The notes under the pieces: model-generated
Told to the model about the DNA's origin: nothing
Database searches by the model: none
The model's input: the letters and a program-made list of their open reading frames with translations, nothing else
Assembly: GCA_945280365.1 (NCBI GenBank)
Contig: CALYQD010000018.1
Location: 1 to 47,044 of the forward strand
DNA from: an uncultured Apibacter sp.
GTDB taxonomy: Bacteria > Bacteroidota > Bacteroidia > Flavobacteriales > Weeksellaceae
Direction of reading: 5' to 3'
DNA: 47,044 nucleotides
Part shown: one piece after another, positions 36,563 to 45,035 of the stretch
Numbering within the stretch: the first letter of the stretch is position 1
Layout of the letters: each line of letters begins with the position of its first letter
Program-made: the position numbers and the translations under genes

Positions 36563-36970
36563 CTAGTTTGAAGCAGCTTTAACCAATTGCATATACCAAG
36601 TCGTAAGCTTTTCCTGTTGTTTTGGGTCTAAACTTTCTTTGACTTTTTTAAATTCTGTATCAAAATCGTTTGCTTTTAATTGCAATTCCAAAATTTTATC
36701 AGTTTCTCCTTTTCGGGAAGCTTCAGCCATTTGTTCAAAATAAGATTTTATGTCAACTACAAACTGGTTAGCATATTTAGTATCAAATGTGGGCATATCT
36801 TTAATAGGTTCTAAACTTATGACATCCTTATTTATAGATTTCTTGTCTACAAGATTAGCACTATCATTATAATTTATTTTTTCCGGTTCATTTTGAATCT
36901 TTTTTTTCTCTTTACAAGAATTCATTGTTATTGTTATACCTAATAAAAAAAGGATATAAGCTATTTTCAT
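36563..36970 (-). CDS. Putative lipoprotein
   Basis: 135 residues from the ATG at 36970; an in-frame TTG two codons earlier is unlikely. Signal peptide MKIAYILFLLGITITMNSC with a lipobox cysteine at residue 19, followed by a charged KEKKK stretch. The C-terminal half is helical, with SYFEQMAEASRKGETDKILELQLKA and a K/E-rich segment. A minus-strand -7 element, TAATTTTG, lies at 36994-37001. No family recognised; probably anchored in the outer or inner membrane. Confidence 0.75.
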   Translation of the reverse strand: MKIAYILFLLGITITMNSCKEKKKIQNEPEKINYNDSANLVDKKSINKDVISLEPIKDMPTFDTKYANQFVVDIKSYFEQMAEASRKGETDKILELQLKANDFDTEFKKVKESLDPKQQEKLTTWYMQLVKAASN

Positions 36971-37092
36971 ATTCAAATCTTTTTATTTGCTATCAAAATT
37001 ACAATAAATCTTGTTTTTAACTAAATATTTTAATTACTATTATTATAATTTAATTTAATATCACAAAACCATATATTTAGTAATAAAAAACT

Positions 37093-37100
37093 TACATTTG
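37093..37100 (+). promoter_or_regulatory. -7 element for typA
   Basis: TACATTTG matches TAnnTTTG, 22 bases before the typA ATG. No obvious -33 TTG. Confidence 0.45.
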
Positions 37101-37122
37101 CACCTGAATTTTAAAATCATAT

Positions 37123-38883
37123 ATGCAATCAATTAGAAATATAGCAATTATTGCCCATGTCGATCATGGAAAGACAACATTGGTAGATAAAATTATTCAA
37201 TCCTGTAATGTTGTTGAGAAAAATGACGGGGATTTAATTCTAGATAATAATGATCTAGAACGTGAAAGAGGAATAACCATTTTGTCAAAGAATGTTTCTG
37301 TAAATTATAAGGGAATAAAAATCAATATTATTGATACTCCCGGACATGCTGATTTTGGAGGAGAAGTTGAACGAGTACTTAAAATGGCTGATGGTGTTTT
37401 ATTACTTGTAGATGCTTTTGAAGGGCCTATGCCTCAAACACGATTTGTATTAAGTAAGGCGATTGAGCTAGGTTTAAAACCGATTGTAGTAATCAACAAG
37501 GTAGACAAAGAAAATTGCCAGCCAGAGCATGTTCACGACCAAGTATTTGAACTGATGTTTAATTTGGAGGCTACAGAAGAGCAATTGGATTTTGAAACCG
37601 TATATGGGTCTTCTAAACAAGGATGGATGTCGGGAGATTATAAACAACCAACAGATAATATTACCTATTTATTAGATAAGATCATCGAACTGATACCGGA
37701 AGCACCTTATGTTGAAGGAACTCCTCAAATGCAAATTACTTCCCTTGATTTCTCTAATTTTGTCGGTAAAATAGCAATAGGCCGTGTATATAGAGGAGAT
37801 TTAGTCTCCGGAAAAGATTATACTCTATGTCAAGAAGATGGTAAAAATAAAAAAATACGTATTAAAGAATTACAAGTCTTCGAAGGGTTAGGAAGAAAAT
37901 CAGTAGAATCTGTAAGAAGTGGCGATTTGTGTGCTGTGATCGGAATTGATAATTTTGAAATCGGAGATACCATTGCAGATTTAAATGAACCAGAAGCACT
38001 CCCTCGTATTGCGGTAGATGAGCCAACTATGAGTATGTTATTTACCATAAATACATCTCCTTTTTTTGGGAAAGAGGGTAAATATGTTACTTCGCGCCAT
38101 TTAAGGGATCGCCTTATGAAAGAAACTGAAATTAATTTAGCTTTACGAGTTGAAGAAACAGATTCTGAAGATAAATTTAATGTATTTGGACGAGGAATTT
38201 TACATTTATCAGTCCTCATTGAAACTATGAGACGTGAAGGATATGAATTGCAAGTAGGAAGACCTAAAGTTACTATTAAAGAAATAGACGGAGTAAAACA
38301 TGAACCTTATGAACATTTGGTAATTGATGTTCCGGATGCAGTAGCAGGTAAAGCAATTGAACTAGTTACTCAACGAAAAGGAGAATTAAAAGTGATGGAG
38401 CCTAAAGGAGACTTGCAACATTTAGAATTCGATATATCTTCTCGTGGACTTATCGGATTGCGAAATCTATTACTAACAGCAACTTCCGGAGAAGCTATCA
38501 TCAATCATAGATTTAAAGATTTCGAACCGGTTAAGGACATAATTCCACAAAGACAAAACGGATCAATGGTTTCATCTGAAACGGGTCAAGCTTTGGCTTA
38601 TGCAATTGATAGACTACAAGATAGAGGTAAATTTTTTGTAGAACCCGGAGATCAGATATATAAAGGTCAGGTAGTAGGTGAGCATAGCCGAGATAACGAT
38701 TTAGAGGTAAATCTAATTAAAGGAAAGAAATTGACTAATGTGAGAGCCTCCGGTTCTGACCAAGCAGCCAAAATTTTCCCAAAAGTTGAATTCTCATTAG
38801 AAGAAGCTATGGAATATATTAAAGATGATGAATATCTTGAAATAACTCCTAAAAGCTTACGAATGAGGAAAATCAATTCCTAA
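37123..38883 (+). CDS. typA: Ribosome-binding GTPase TypA/BipA
   Basis: 586 residues, slightly shorter than the usual 600-610. G1 [10 protein letters not shown] (11-20), G2 RERGITI, G3 [10 protein letters not shown] and G4 NKVD are all present, followed by the elongation-factor-type beta barrel and the TypA-specific C-terminal domain ([21 protein letters not shown], then [22 protein letters not shown]). A translational GTPase that binds the ribosome and aids assembly and stress or cold adaptation. It is single, with a bidirectional terminator shared with trxA. Confidence 0.96.
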   Translation: MQSIRNIAIIAHVDHGKTTLVDKIIQSCNVVEKNDGDLILDNNDLERERGITILSKNVSVNYKGIKINIIDTPGHADFGGEVERVLKMADGVLLLVDAFEGPMPQTRFVLSKAIELGLKPIVVINKVDKENCQPEHVHDQVFELMFNLEATEEQLDFETVYGSSKQGWMSGDYKQPTDNITYLLDKIIELIPEAPYVEGTPQMQITSLDFSNFVGKIAIGRVYRGDLVSGKDYTLCQEDGKNKKIRIKELQVFEGLGRKSVESVRSGDLCAVIGIDNFEIGDTIADLNEPEALPRIAVDEPTMSMLFTINTSPFFGKEGKYVTSRHLRDRLMKETEINLALRVEETDSEDKFNVFGRGILHLSVLIETMRREGYELQVGRPKVTIKEIDGVKHEPYEHLVIDVPDAVAGKAIELVTQRKGELKVMEPKGDLQHLEFDISSRGLIGLRNLLLTATSGEAIINHRFKDFEPVKDIIPQRQNGSMVSSETGQALAYAIDRLQDRGKFFVEPGDQIYKGQVVGEHSRDNDLEVNLIKGKKLTNVRASGSDQAAKIFPKVEFSLEEAMEYIKDDEYLEITPKSLRMRKINS

Positions 38884-38914
38884 TTTAGAATAAATATTAT
38901 ATTTTATTATAAAT

Positions 38915-38946
38915 AAAAATATCCTGAATAAATTCAGGATATTTTT
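38915..38946. terminator. Bidirectional terminator between typA and trxA
   Basis: A perfect 14-bp stem, 38915-38928 with 38933-38946, four-base loop, A-rich on one side and T-rich on the other. It serves convergent typA and trxA. Confidence 0.85.
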
Positions 38947-38972
38947 ATTTTTTTTAATTTTTACTAATTGTC

Positions 38973-39293
38973 TTAATCCAATAATGCATTCATTTTTTCT
39001 GCAAGTTGTTCTTTAGGTTGAACCCCCACAACTTTATCTACAACTTGTCCATTTTTAAAGAATAAAAGCGTTGGAATATTTCTGATTCCATATTCTACTG
39101 AAATTTCCTGATTTGCATCAATATCAATTTTAGCCACTTTTACTTTACCCTTAAATTCTTCAGATAATTCATCCACAATTGGTTTTAAACTTCTACATGG
39201 CCCACACCATTCTGCCCAAAAATCCACTAAAACAGGTTCCTTGGAGCTTAATACTTCTTCTTTGAAGGTTTGATCATTAATTTCTAAGCTCAT
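38973..39293 (-). CDS. trxA: Thioredoxin
   Basis: 106 residues. Active site WCGPC (C30 and C33), with the buried D24 in VDFWAEWCGPC and the cis-proline in RNIPTL. A full-length single-domain cytoplasmic thioredoxin that reduces disulfides and feeds ribonucleotide reductase and peroxiredoxins. No signal peptide. Minus-strand -7 element TATTTTTG at 39329-39336. Reductase not in the window. Confidence 0.95.
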   Translation of the reverse strand: MSLEINDQTFKEEVLSSKEPVLVDFWAEWCGPCRSLKPIVDELSEEFKGKVKVAKIDIDANQEISVEYGIRNIPTLLFFKNGQVVDKVVGVQPKEQLAEKMNALLD

Positions 39294-39328
39294 ATAATTA
39301 TATTTATTTGCATCATTAAATTATTGAA

Positions 39329-39336
39329 CAAAAATA
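39329..39336 (-). promoter_or_regulatory. -7 element for trxA
   Basis: TATTTTTG on the minus strand, 35 bases before the trxA ATG, matches TAnnTTTG. Confidence 0.45.
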
Positions 39337-39529
39337 ATTTAAAAATTTCATTTTACACTATTAATAAAAAAGCATTTTAAATGATTTATATTTAAAAAAA
39401 ATTAATATATGCTAAGTTTATTAAGAAAAGTTAAAGAAAAAATTATTTATCTCAAATTTTATCCTTAACATAATAATATCAAGTTTAAAGATTTTATTAA
39501 CAATTTTTACCTAAATCTGTAATTTATTT

Positions 39530-39558
39530 TTGTTTTTAAGAAAAAAGATGTATATTTG
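39530..39558 (+). promoter_or_regulatory. Two-element promoter of a candidate small RNA
   Basis: TTG (39530-39532), 18 bases, then TATATTTG (39551-39558): a good match to the Bacteroidota promoter. No start codon with a sensible reading frame follows; a hairpin does. The predicted transcript start is about 39563-39566. Confidence 0.55.
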
Positions 39559-39562
39559 CATC

Positions 39563-39637
39563 AATAATTAGTTGTTCTTTAATAAAGTTTTTTAGTGTTA
39601 ATGAACCCTTTCATAGTTTCTATTGAAAGGGTTTTAC
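39563..39637 (+). ncRNA. Candidate small RNA or terminated leader, about 75 nt
   Basis: The promoter at 39530-39558 is followed by a non-coding stretch containing GTTGTTCTTTAATAAAG (39571-39587), which resembles a boxA sequence, and then a perfect 10-bp hairpin, AACCCTTTCA (39604-39613) with TGAAAGGGTT (39624-39633), plus a short T-run. lipB begins 130 bases later behind its own -7 element, so this is more likely a free-standing small RNA than a lipB leader. The T-run is short, so termination could be partial. Family not recognised. Confidence 0.5.
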
Positions 39638-39753
39638 ATGTTATAACATTTTATAATATTTTTCACTTACTTTCTTCGTCTCGACTTAGCTTATATTAGT
39701 TTATTAATAAGTCTGACTTTCTTTTCCTATATATTTATTTATATTTATAAAAT

Positions 39754-39761
39754 TAAATTTG
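39754..39761 (+). promoter_or_regulatory. -7 element for lipB, nearly leaderless
   Basis: TAAATTTG is a perfect TAnnTTTG match, with four bases between it and the lipB ATG, the same geometry as at dnaE. Transcription should begin at or beside the start codon. Confidence 0.5.
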
Positions 39762-39765
39762 CCGA

Positions 39766-40479
39766 ATGTACAAAATTCAAAATAAAAAAGTCATATATAA
39801 AGATTTGCATCAAGCTGACTATCTTAAAACCTGGAAATTACAAGAAAAATTATTAGAACACATTATTTCAATTAAGCTAAATAATAAAAAACTTAGTAAT
39901 AGTAAATCACTACTTACGCCTAATTATTTTTTAAGCGTCTCCCATCCTCATATATTTACTTTAGGAAAAAACGGTAATTTTCAAAATCTTTTAATCACTA
40001 ATTCTAAACTCCAAGAAATTGATGCTCAGTTCATTAAAACTAACCGAGGGGGTGATATTACGTATCATGGTCCAGGACAAATTGTAGGTTATCCTATTTT
40101 AGACCTTGATAATTTTTTTAACGATATACATATGTATATGCGGAAGTTGGAAGAAGTAATCATTAAAACTATAAATCATTATGGAATAAAAGGGGAAAGA
40201 TCAACTGGTGAAACAGGAGTTTGGATTGATGCAGATAAACCTTTTGCTAGGAAAATTTGTGCAATTGGCTTAAAAGCAAGCCAATGGGTTACTATGCATG
40301 GTTTTGCATTGAATCTCTCTCCTAACCTTTCGTATTTTGATTACATAATTCCTTGCGGAATTAAAGACAAATCAGTCACATCCTTAGAAAAAGAGTTAGA
40401 AAGGAATGTGGATCCTTATGAAGTAAAAAAACTTATTAAAAAAAATTTTTCTGAAATATTCGATTTTGAATGGATTTAA
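39766..40479 (+). CDS. lipB: Lipoyl(octanoyl) transferase
   Basis: 237 residues. Moves octanoyl from acyl carrier protein to lipoyl domains of 2-oxoacid dehydrogenases and the glycine cleavage system. Landmarks are RGGDITYHGPGQIVGYPILDL, K170 in AIGLKAS and C197 in IIPCGI, which match the catalytic lysine and cysteine of LipB. The length is slightly above the family norm because of an insertion near residues 38-47. Single gene; lipA is not in the window. Confidence 0.93.
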   Translation: MYKIQNKKVIYKDLHQADYLKTWKLQEKLLEHIISIKLNNKKLSNSKSLLTPNYFLSVSHPHIFTLGKNGNFQNLLITNSKLQEIDAQFIKTNRGGDITYHGPGQIVGYPILDLDNFFNDIHMYMRKLEEVIIKTINHYGIKGERSTGETGVWIDADKPFARKICAIGLKASQWVTMHGFALNLSPNLSYFDYIIPCGIKDKSVTSLEKELERNVDPYEVKKLIKKNFSEIFDFEWI

Positions 40480-40878
40480 TACTTTATAATTTTTCCAACT
40501 CTTATAAAAATTAGACCTAGAATTAGTTTTTTACTACTATTTTTTCAATAATCACTCCATATAAGTATTAATATTTCTCGTTTTATAACAGTTATATAAA
40601 ACCTTAGATCCTTTAAAAACAAATTTTTAAAAAATTATATTTTAATTGAGGCTAGGATTGAACATATATTAGCTAATTTAACATATATTTAATGAATTTT
40701 AAATTTTATTTTTTTACTATTTTATTTATTAAACTACTCTTAGGTTTTTATAACTAATTTATCTTATAATATAAAAATTAATTTTCTTTTAATTATTTAA
40801 ATCATTTACATTTTATTATTACTTATATAGCACATATGCAATATTTTTTATATTTTTGTTTGGAAAAATATCAATAAT
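40480..40878. other. Intergenic region before the DUF349 gene
   Basis: No gene I can support. An ATG at 40692 opens a 21-codon hydrophobic frame ending at 40757, which is probably chance. TATTTTTG at 40851-40858 is a candidate -7 element for the downstream gene, 20 bases before its ATG. Confidence 0.4.
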
Positions 40879-42807
40879 ATGGGCACTGAATCGGATAACC
40901 TGCATCATGCAGAAGGAAATGAAAAAAATGTAGAATCATTACAAAATGATGTAGAATCATCCTATCATCAAGACTCTGCTAAGGAAGATTCTATTGATGA
41001 GCTTAATTCTGAAAACAATAAGGCGGATCATTCCGTTGAAGAAACAACGATCCCGGAAAAAGATTATGAGTCTTTTTCATTAGACAAACTTATTGATGAA
41101 GTTAAACACCTCCTTACTAAATACCCTGTTTATTTAATTGGAGAAAATATAAACTCAATAAGAGATATATTTACGAAAAAATTTGATGAGCATGAGGTTG
41201 CAAGAAAGGAAAAGTTTCTTGAAGAAGGGGGCGATGAGTTAAGTTATCAACCGGATCTATTTTTAAAAAACAAATTTAATTCCGTATATCATGATTACAG
41301 AGCAAAACTTAACTCATATTATAAAGAGCAAGAAAAAAACGAACAAAACAATCTTACTAAAAGACTTCAAATTATTGAAGAATTAAAAGAGCTTTATACG
41401 ACTCCCATGGAATCCATAAGTTCTTTCTTTAAAAAGTTCAGAGATATAAAAGAAAAATGGCATAATGCAGGTAAAATTCCAAAATCAAAAGCTGGAGATG
41501 TATTCAGAACATATTTTCATCACTTGGATAATGCGCATGAGTTTATTAAATTAAATAAAGAGCTTGAAGAGTTAGATTATGCTCATAACTTGGAACAAAG
41601 AAAAGCTATAATAAGCAGAGCTAATGAACTAATTACTGAACCAAGTGTACAAAAAGCATTAAACGAACTGCAATATTTACATAAGCTTTGGAAAGAACAA
41701 GCTGAACCAGTAGCTGAAGAATTTAGAGAAAGTACTTGGCAAGAATTTAAAACCATTACTCAAAAAATTCATGAAAGAAAATCTGAACTATTCGAAAAAA
41801 TAAAAGAAGAACAACAAGCTAATTTAGAAAAAAAGCAAACTATCATTTCTCAGCTTGAATCAATAGCAACAGTAGAAAATCCGGATCATTCTTTCTGGCA
41901 GAATAATGTCAAAAAAATTGAAGAATTACGAGAAGCTTTTTTTACAACAGGTAGAATTCCGAAAGAAGTAAGTGGCGATACATGGAGCAAATTCAAAAAT
42001 CTTCTTCATGAAATAAACGGTAAAAAAAATACTTTCTATAAAGACTTAAAAAGGGTACAACAAGAGAATCTTAAAAAGAAAAACGATTTATTGGAGATTG
42101 CCAAAGCAAATAAAGATAGCGAAGACTGGGATGTGATCTTAAATCTTTATAAAAAGATTCAGAACGAATGGAAAAACATTGGTCATGTTCCAAGAAAATA
42201 TTCTGATAAGCTATGGGATGAGTTTAGAGAAAATTGTAATTACTTCTTTAATAGATATAAACAAAGAAATAACAAAGTAAATGAAGAATGGACCGAAAAT
42301 TTGAAAAGAAAACAAAACCTTTTGTCAGAAATATCTTCATTTACTGCGAACAATAAAGAAGAGGCGCTAGCTAAAATCAATGAATATAGCATTCAATGGA
42401 ACTCTATCGGAAAAGTCCCAAGAGAAGAAATGAGTATTAACAAAGAATTTAATCAAGCGATAAAAAATATTATCAAAAAGTTTGATATAGATAAGAATGT
42501 TGTTGATGAAATTCAGTTAAATATTAAGGTTGAAAATTACAAACAATCTAAAGACGATAAAAAGCTGGATGAAGATCTTAGAAAGATGAGAAAGCAAATA
42601 CAAGATCTTGGACATGAAATTGTACAGCTTGAAAATAATTTATCGTTTTTTTCAAATGCGAAACAAGATAACCCTATTTTACAAAATACTTTAAATAATA
42701 TTGAAGCAAAAAAAGCAAAACTTGAAGAATTAAAGCAAACATATTCTAAGCTTGTTAATCTGAATTTGTCTGGCGATGAATCAAACGAAGAGGACAGTGC
42801 AGATTAG
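40879..42807 (+). CDS. DUF349 repeat protein
   Basis: 642 residues, no signal peptide. After an acidic, low-complexity N-terminus (1 to about 70) come about five DUF349 repeats of roughly 70-75 residues, marked by pairs such as EKWHNAGKIPKSKAGDVFRTYFH, LREAFFTTGRIPKEVSGDTWSKF and IQNEWKNIGHVPRKYSDKLWDEF. The C-terminus is a long coiled coil. It should be an elongated helical protein; the function is not established. It is the first gene of a likely run with ribD and a YigZ-family gene (gap 27 bp). Confidence 0.88.
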   Translation: MGTESDNLHHAEGNEKNVESLQNDVESSYHQDSAKEDSIDELNSENNKADHSVEETTIPEKDYESFSLDKLIDEVKHLLTKYPVYLIGENINSIRDIFTKKFDEHEVARKEKFLEEGGDELSYQPDLFLKNKFNSVYHDYRAKLNSYYKEQEKNEQNNLTKRLQIIEELKELYTTPMESISSFFKKFRDIKEKWHNAGKIPKSKAGDVFRTYFHHLDNAHEFIKLNKELEELDYAHNLEQRKAIISRANELITEPSVQKALNELQYLHKLWKEQAEPVAEEFRESTWQEFKTITQKIHERKSELFEKIKEEQQANLEKKQTIISQLESIATVENPDHSFWQNNVKKIEELREAFFTTGRIPKEVSGDTWSKFKNLLHEINGKKNTFYKDLKRVQQENLKKKNDLLEIAKANKDSEDWDVILNLYKKIQNEWKNIGHVPRKYSDKLWDEFRENCNYFFNRYKQRNNKVNEEWTENLKRKQNLLSEISSFTANNKEEALAKINEYSIQWNSIGKVPREEMSINKEFNQAIKNIIKKFDIDKNVVDEIQLNIKVENYKQSKDDKKLDEDLRKMRKQIQDLGHEIVQLENNLSFFSNAKQDNPILQNTLNNIEAKKAKLEELKQTYSKLVNLNLSGDESNEEDSAD

Positions 42808-42834
42808 GATTATTATCTTTTGTTATATAAATTT

Positions 42835-43887
42835 ATGACTAAAAATGAGGATGAGATCTACATGCATCGTTGTATAGAACTAGCTAAAAATGGATTAGGA
42901 ACTACCTATCCTAATCCTTTAGTTGGCGCTGTAATTGTTTATGATCACAAAATTATTGGCGAAGGTTGGCATAAGAGATCCGGTGAAGCTCATGCAGAAA
43001 TCAATGCTATTTCTTCTGTAAACGATCAAAGTTTATTAAAAGAAAGTACACTATATGTTTCTTTGGAGCCTTGTTCCCATTATGGTAAAACTCCTCCCTG
43101 TGCTTTAAAAATTATTGAATTAGAGTTTAAAAAAGTTGTTATAGGTACTTTAGACCCCACCGGTAAGGTGAATGGAAAAGGAGTTGAATTGATTAAAAAT
43201 TCTGGAGCCGAGGTTATTATCGGCATTTTAGAAAAAGAATGTAAAGAACTAAATAAGAGATTTTTAACATATCATACAAAAAAACGACCTTACATTATCT
43301 TAAAATGGGCCGAAACATTAAATAAAAAAATGGATAATGGAGTGGAAAGAAAACACCCCTTCTGGATCAGTAACCCATTTTCAATACAGAAAACTCATTT
43401 ATTAAGATCCCAAGAACAATCAATTTTAGTCGGTAAAAATACTGCATTAATAGATAACCCCAGTTTAACAACAAGAACTATTTACGGCAAAAATCCGATT
43501 AGATTACTCATAGATAAAGATTTAGAAACCCCCTCCTCTTTTAATATATTTAATCAGGATGTCGTCACTTATGTTTTTAATAAAAAAATGACGAGTTCGG
43601 AAGAAGGAATAAATTATTTTAAGATAAATTTTGATACGGACATTCTTCCACAGATAATGAAAATTCTATATGATAAAAATATTCAATCAATTATAGTAGA
43701 AGGAGGTAGACAAACTTTACAGCATTTTATTGATTCGGAATTATGGGATGAGGCAATTATTATATCTTCTCAAATTATCGTCAAAAATGGCACTAAATCT
43801 CCCAATCTCTTTGGTGAAATCACTGAACAGGAATATATAGGAAATAATCTTATCTCATACATAAGAAATATATCCTCCATATTGTAA
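42835..43887 (+). CDS. ribD: Riboflavin biosynthesis deaminase/reductase RibD
   Basis: 350 residues from the ATG at 42835; an in-frame TTG at 42820 is less likely. Bifunctional: deaminates and then reduces the pyrimidine intermediate of riboflavin synthesis. The deaminase zinc site is H53 with E55 (HAEINA), C80 (EPCSHYGKTPPC) and C89. The reductase half begins near residue 145 (RPYIILKWAETLNKKMD) and contains SIIVEGGRQTLQHF. No FMN riboswitch is seen upstream; the gene follows DUF349 by 27 bp and precedes the YigZ gene by 31 bp. Confidence 0.94.
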   Translation: MTKNEDEIYMHRCIELAKNGLGTTYPNPLVGAVIVYDHKIIGEGWHKRSGEAHAEINAISSVNDQSLLKESTLYVSLEPCSHYGKTPPCALKIIELEFKKVVIGTLDPTGKVNGKGVELIKNSGAEVIIGILEKECKELNKRFLTYHTKKRPYIILKWAETLNKKMDNGVERKHPFWISNPFSIQKTHLLRSQEQSILVGKNTALIDNPSLTTRTIYGKNPIRLLIDKDLETPSSFNIFNQDVVTYVFNKKMTSSEEGINYFKINFDTDILPQIMKILYDKNIQSIIVEGGRQTLQHFIDSELWDEAIIISSQIIVKNGTKSPNLFGEITEQEYIGNNLISYIRNISSIL

Positions 43888-43918
43888 GCACGAAATATAC
43901 TTTATTTTAAATTTATGT

Positions 43919-44539
43919 ATGTCTGATAAATTTATTTATAAAACTATAGATTCTGAAATAACTGATGCACTTTTAAAAATAAAGGGAAGCAAATTTTATG
44001 GTCTTTTATTTAATGTAAGTAATGAACAAGAAATAAAAAACTATTTACAATATAGCCAAGAACTTTACCCCAATGCTACTCATTATTGTTATGCGTATCG
44101 TCTTGGAATTTCAGGAGAACTTTATAGGGCAAATGATGATGGAGAACCATCCGGAACAGCAGGATTACCCATTTATAATCAATTACTTTCTTCGGAACTT
44201 ACTAATGTAATTTTAATTGTCGTACGATATTTTGGCGGAACAAAACTTGGCGTAGGCGGACTAATTAAAGCTTATAAGGAAAGCGCCCAACATACCATAG
44301 AATCAGCAAAGATTATTATAAGAGAACTTAGCGAAAAATATGAACTAACTTTTGATTATACCCATCAATCTTCCGTAATGATGCTATTAAAAAAATTAAA
44401 TATTGATATTTTAAATTCTAATTTTAATGAAAAGTGTAATCTATGCATTGAAATACCTATGAAGAAAAAGAATTTATTTTTTGAAAAATTCGATTCTCAT
44501 ATTGCTCAACATTTTGTTTCTATAAATATGATACCATAG
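43919..44539 (+). CDS. YigZ/IMPACT family protein
   Basis: 206 residues. The UPF0029 domain has the diagnostic DDGEPSGTAGLPIYNQL and VVRYFGGTKLGVGGLIKAY, followed by a DUF1949-type C-terminal domain. Related to eukaryotic IMPACT, whose domain binds GCN1; bacterial YigZ function is not settled. The last gene of the DUF349-ribD-yigZ run. The upstream ATG at 43915 is out of frame. Confidence 0.9.
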   Translation: MSDKFIYKTIDSEITDALLKIKGSKFYGLLFNVSNEQEIKNYLQYSQELYPNATHYCYAYRLGISGELYRANDDGEPSGTAGLPIYNQLLSSELTNVILIVVRYFGGTKLGVGGLIKAYKESAQHTIESAKIIIRELSEKYELTFDYTHQSSVMMLLKKLNIDILNSNFNEKCNLCIEIPMKKKNLFFEKFDSHIAQHFVSINMIP

Positions 44540-45035
44540 GCTAAATTTTTAAATCATTACAATTCTTTTATATTAATTTTAAAAAATATTATTAACATTA
44601 AGCTTGATTCATCTTTTCATATGAATATTTTACTTACTTAAACAAACCTTTTATTTTTAAAAAAAATTTTATATCCTGACATGAAAAATAGTCAAATTTC
44701 ATTATTTTATATAGAAGCATTTATATTGATTGTTGGAGACTATTTTTATTAATTTACTCCATATAAAAATTAATTGAAATTTATAAATAAATCTTAGCAT
44801 TCTATTTCCTAAAATATTGCAATTAATTAGTTCACCTTTGTTTTTTATATTACTTTCACTTACATTACGCCCAAAATTAGCCTTTATATAAATAAGATAA
44901 AACTTATATTTATTTACTTACTAATAAATTTCTTAAAATACAACAGCAAATACTCTTTTTTTTTCTAAAATAAATTAACAATTTTGTGATCTAAAAAACT
45001 GTTGAATATTTCAACATATATTTACCATAATTAAG
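44540..45035. other. AT-rich region upstream of dnaA
   Basis: 496 bp without a gene. Being next to dnaA it was examined as an origin candidate, but I find no TTATCCACA-like DnaA box on either strand, so origin function is not supported. The one feature is a perfect 7-3-7 inverted repeat near the dnaA start, listed separately. Confidence 0.5.
45000..45016. promoter_or_regulatory. Palindrome upstream of dnaA
   Basis: TGTTGAA-TAT-TTCAACA, a perfect seven-base inverted repeat, 19 bases before the dnaA ATG. Its place suggests an operator or a 5' hairpin acting on dnaA expression. A similar TTGAAA-TT-TTTCAA palindrome lies before gltA at 8652-8665. Confidence 0.4.

Noticed and set aside
42700-42840. 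FMN riboswitch before ribD
   Set aside because: Only 27 bases separate it from the DUF349 gene, and no RFN-type conserved elements are present.
44540-45035. Replication origin upstream of dnaA
   Set aside because: No DnaA boxes matching TTATCCACA or close variants on either strand, and no cluster of short repeats; AT content alone is not evidence in this genome.
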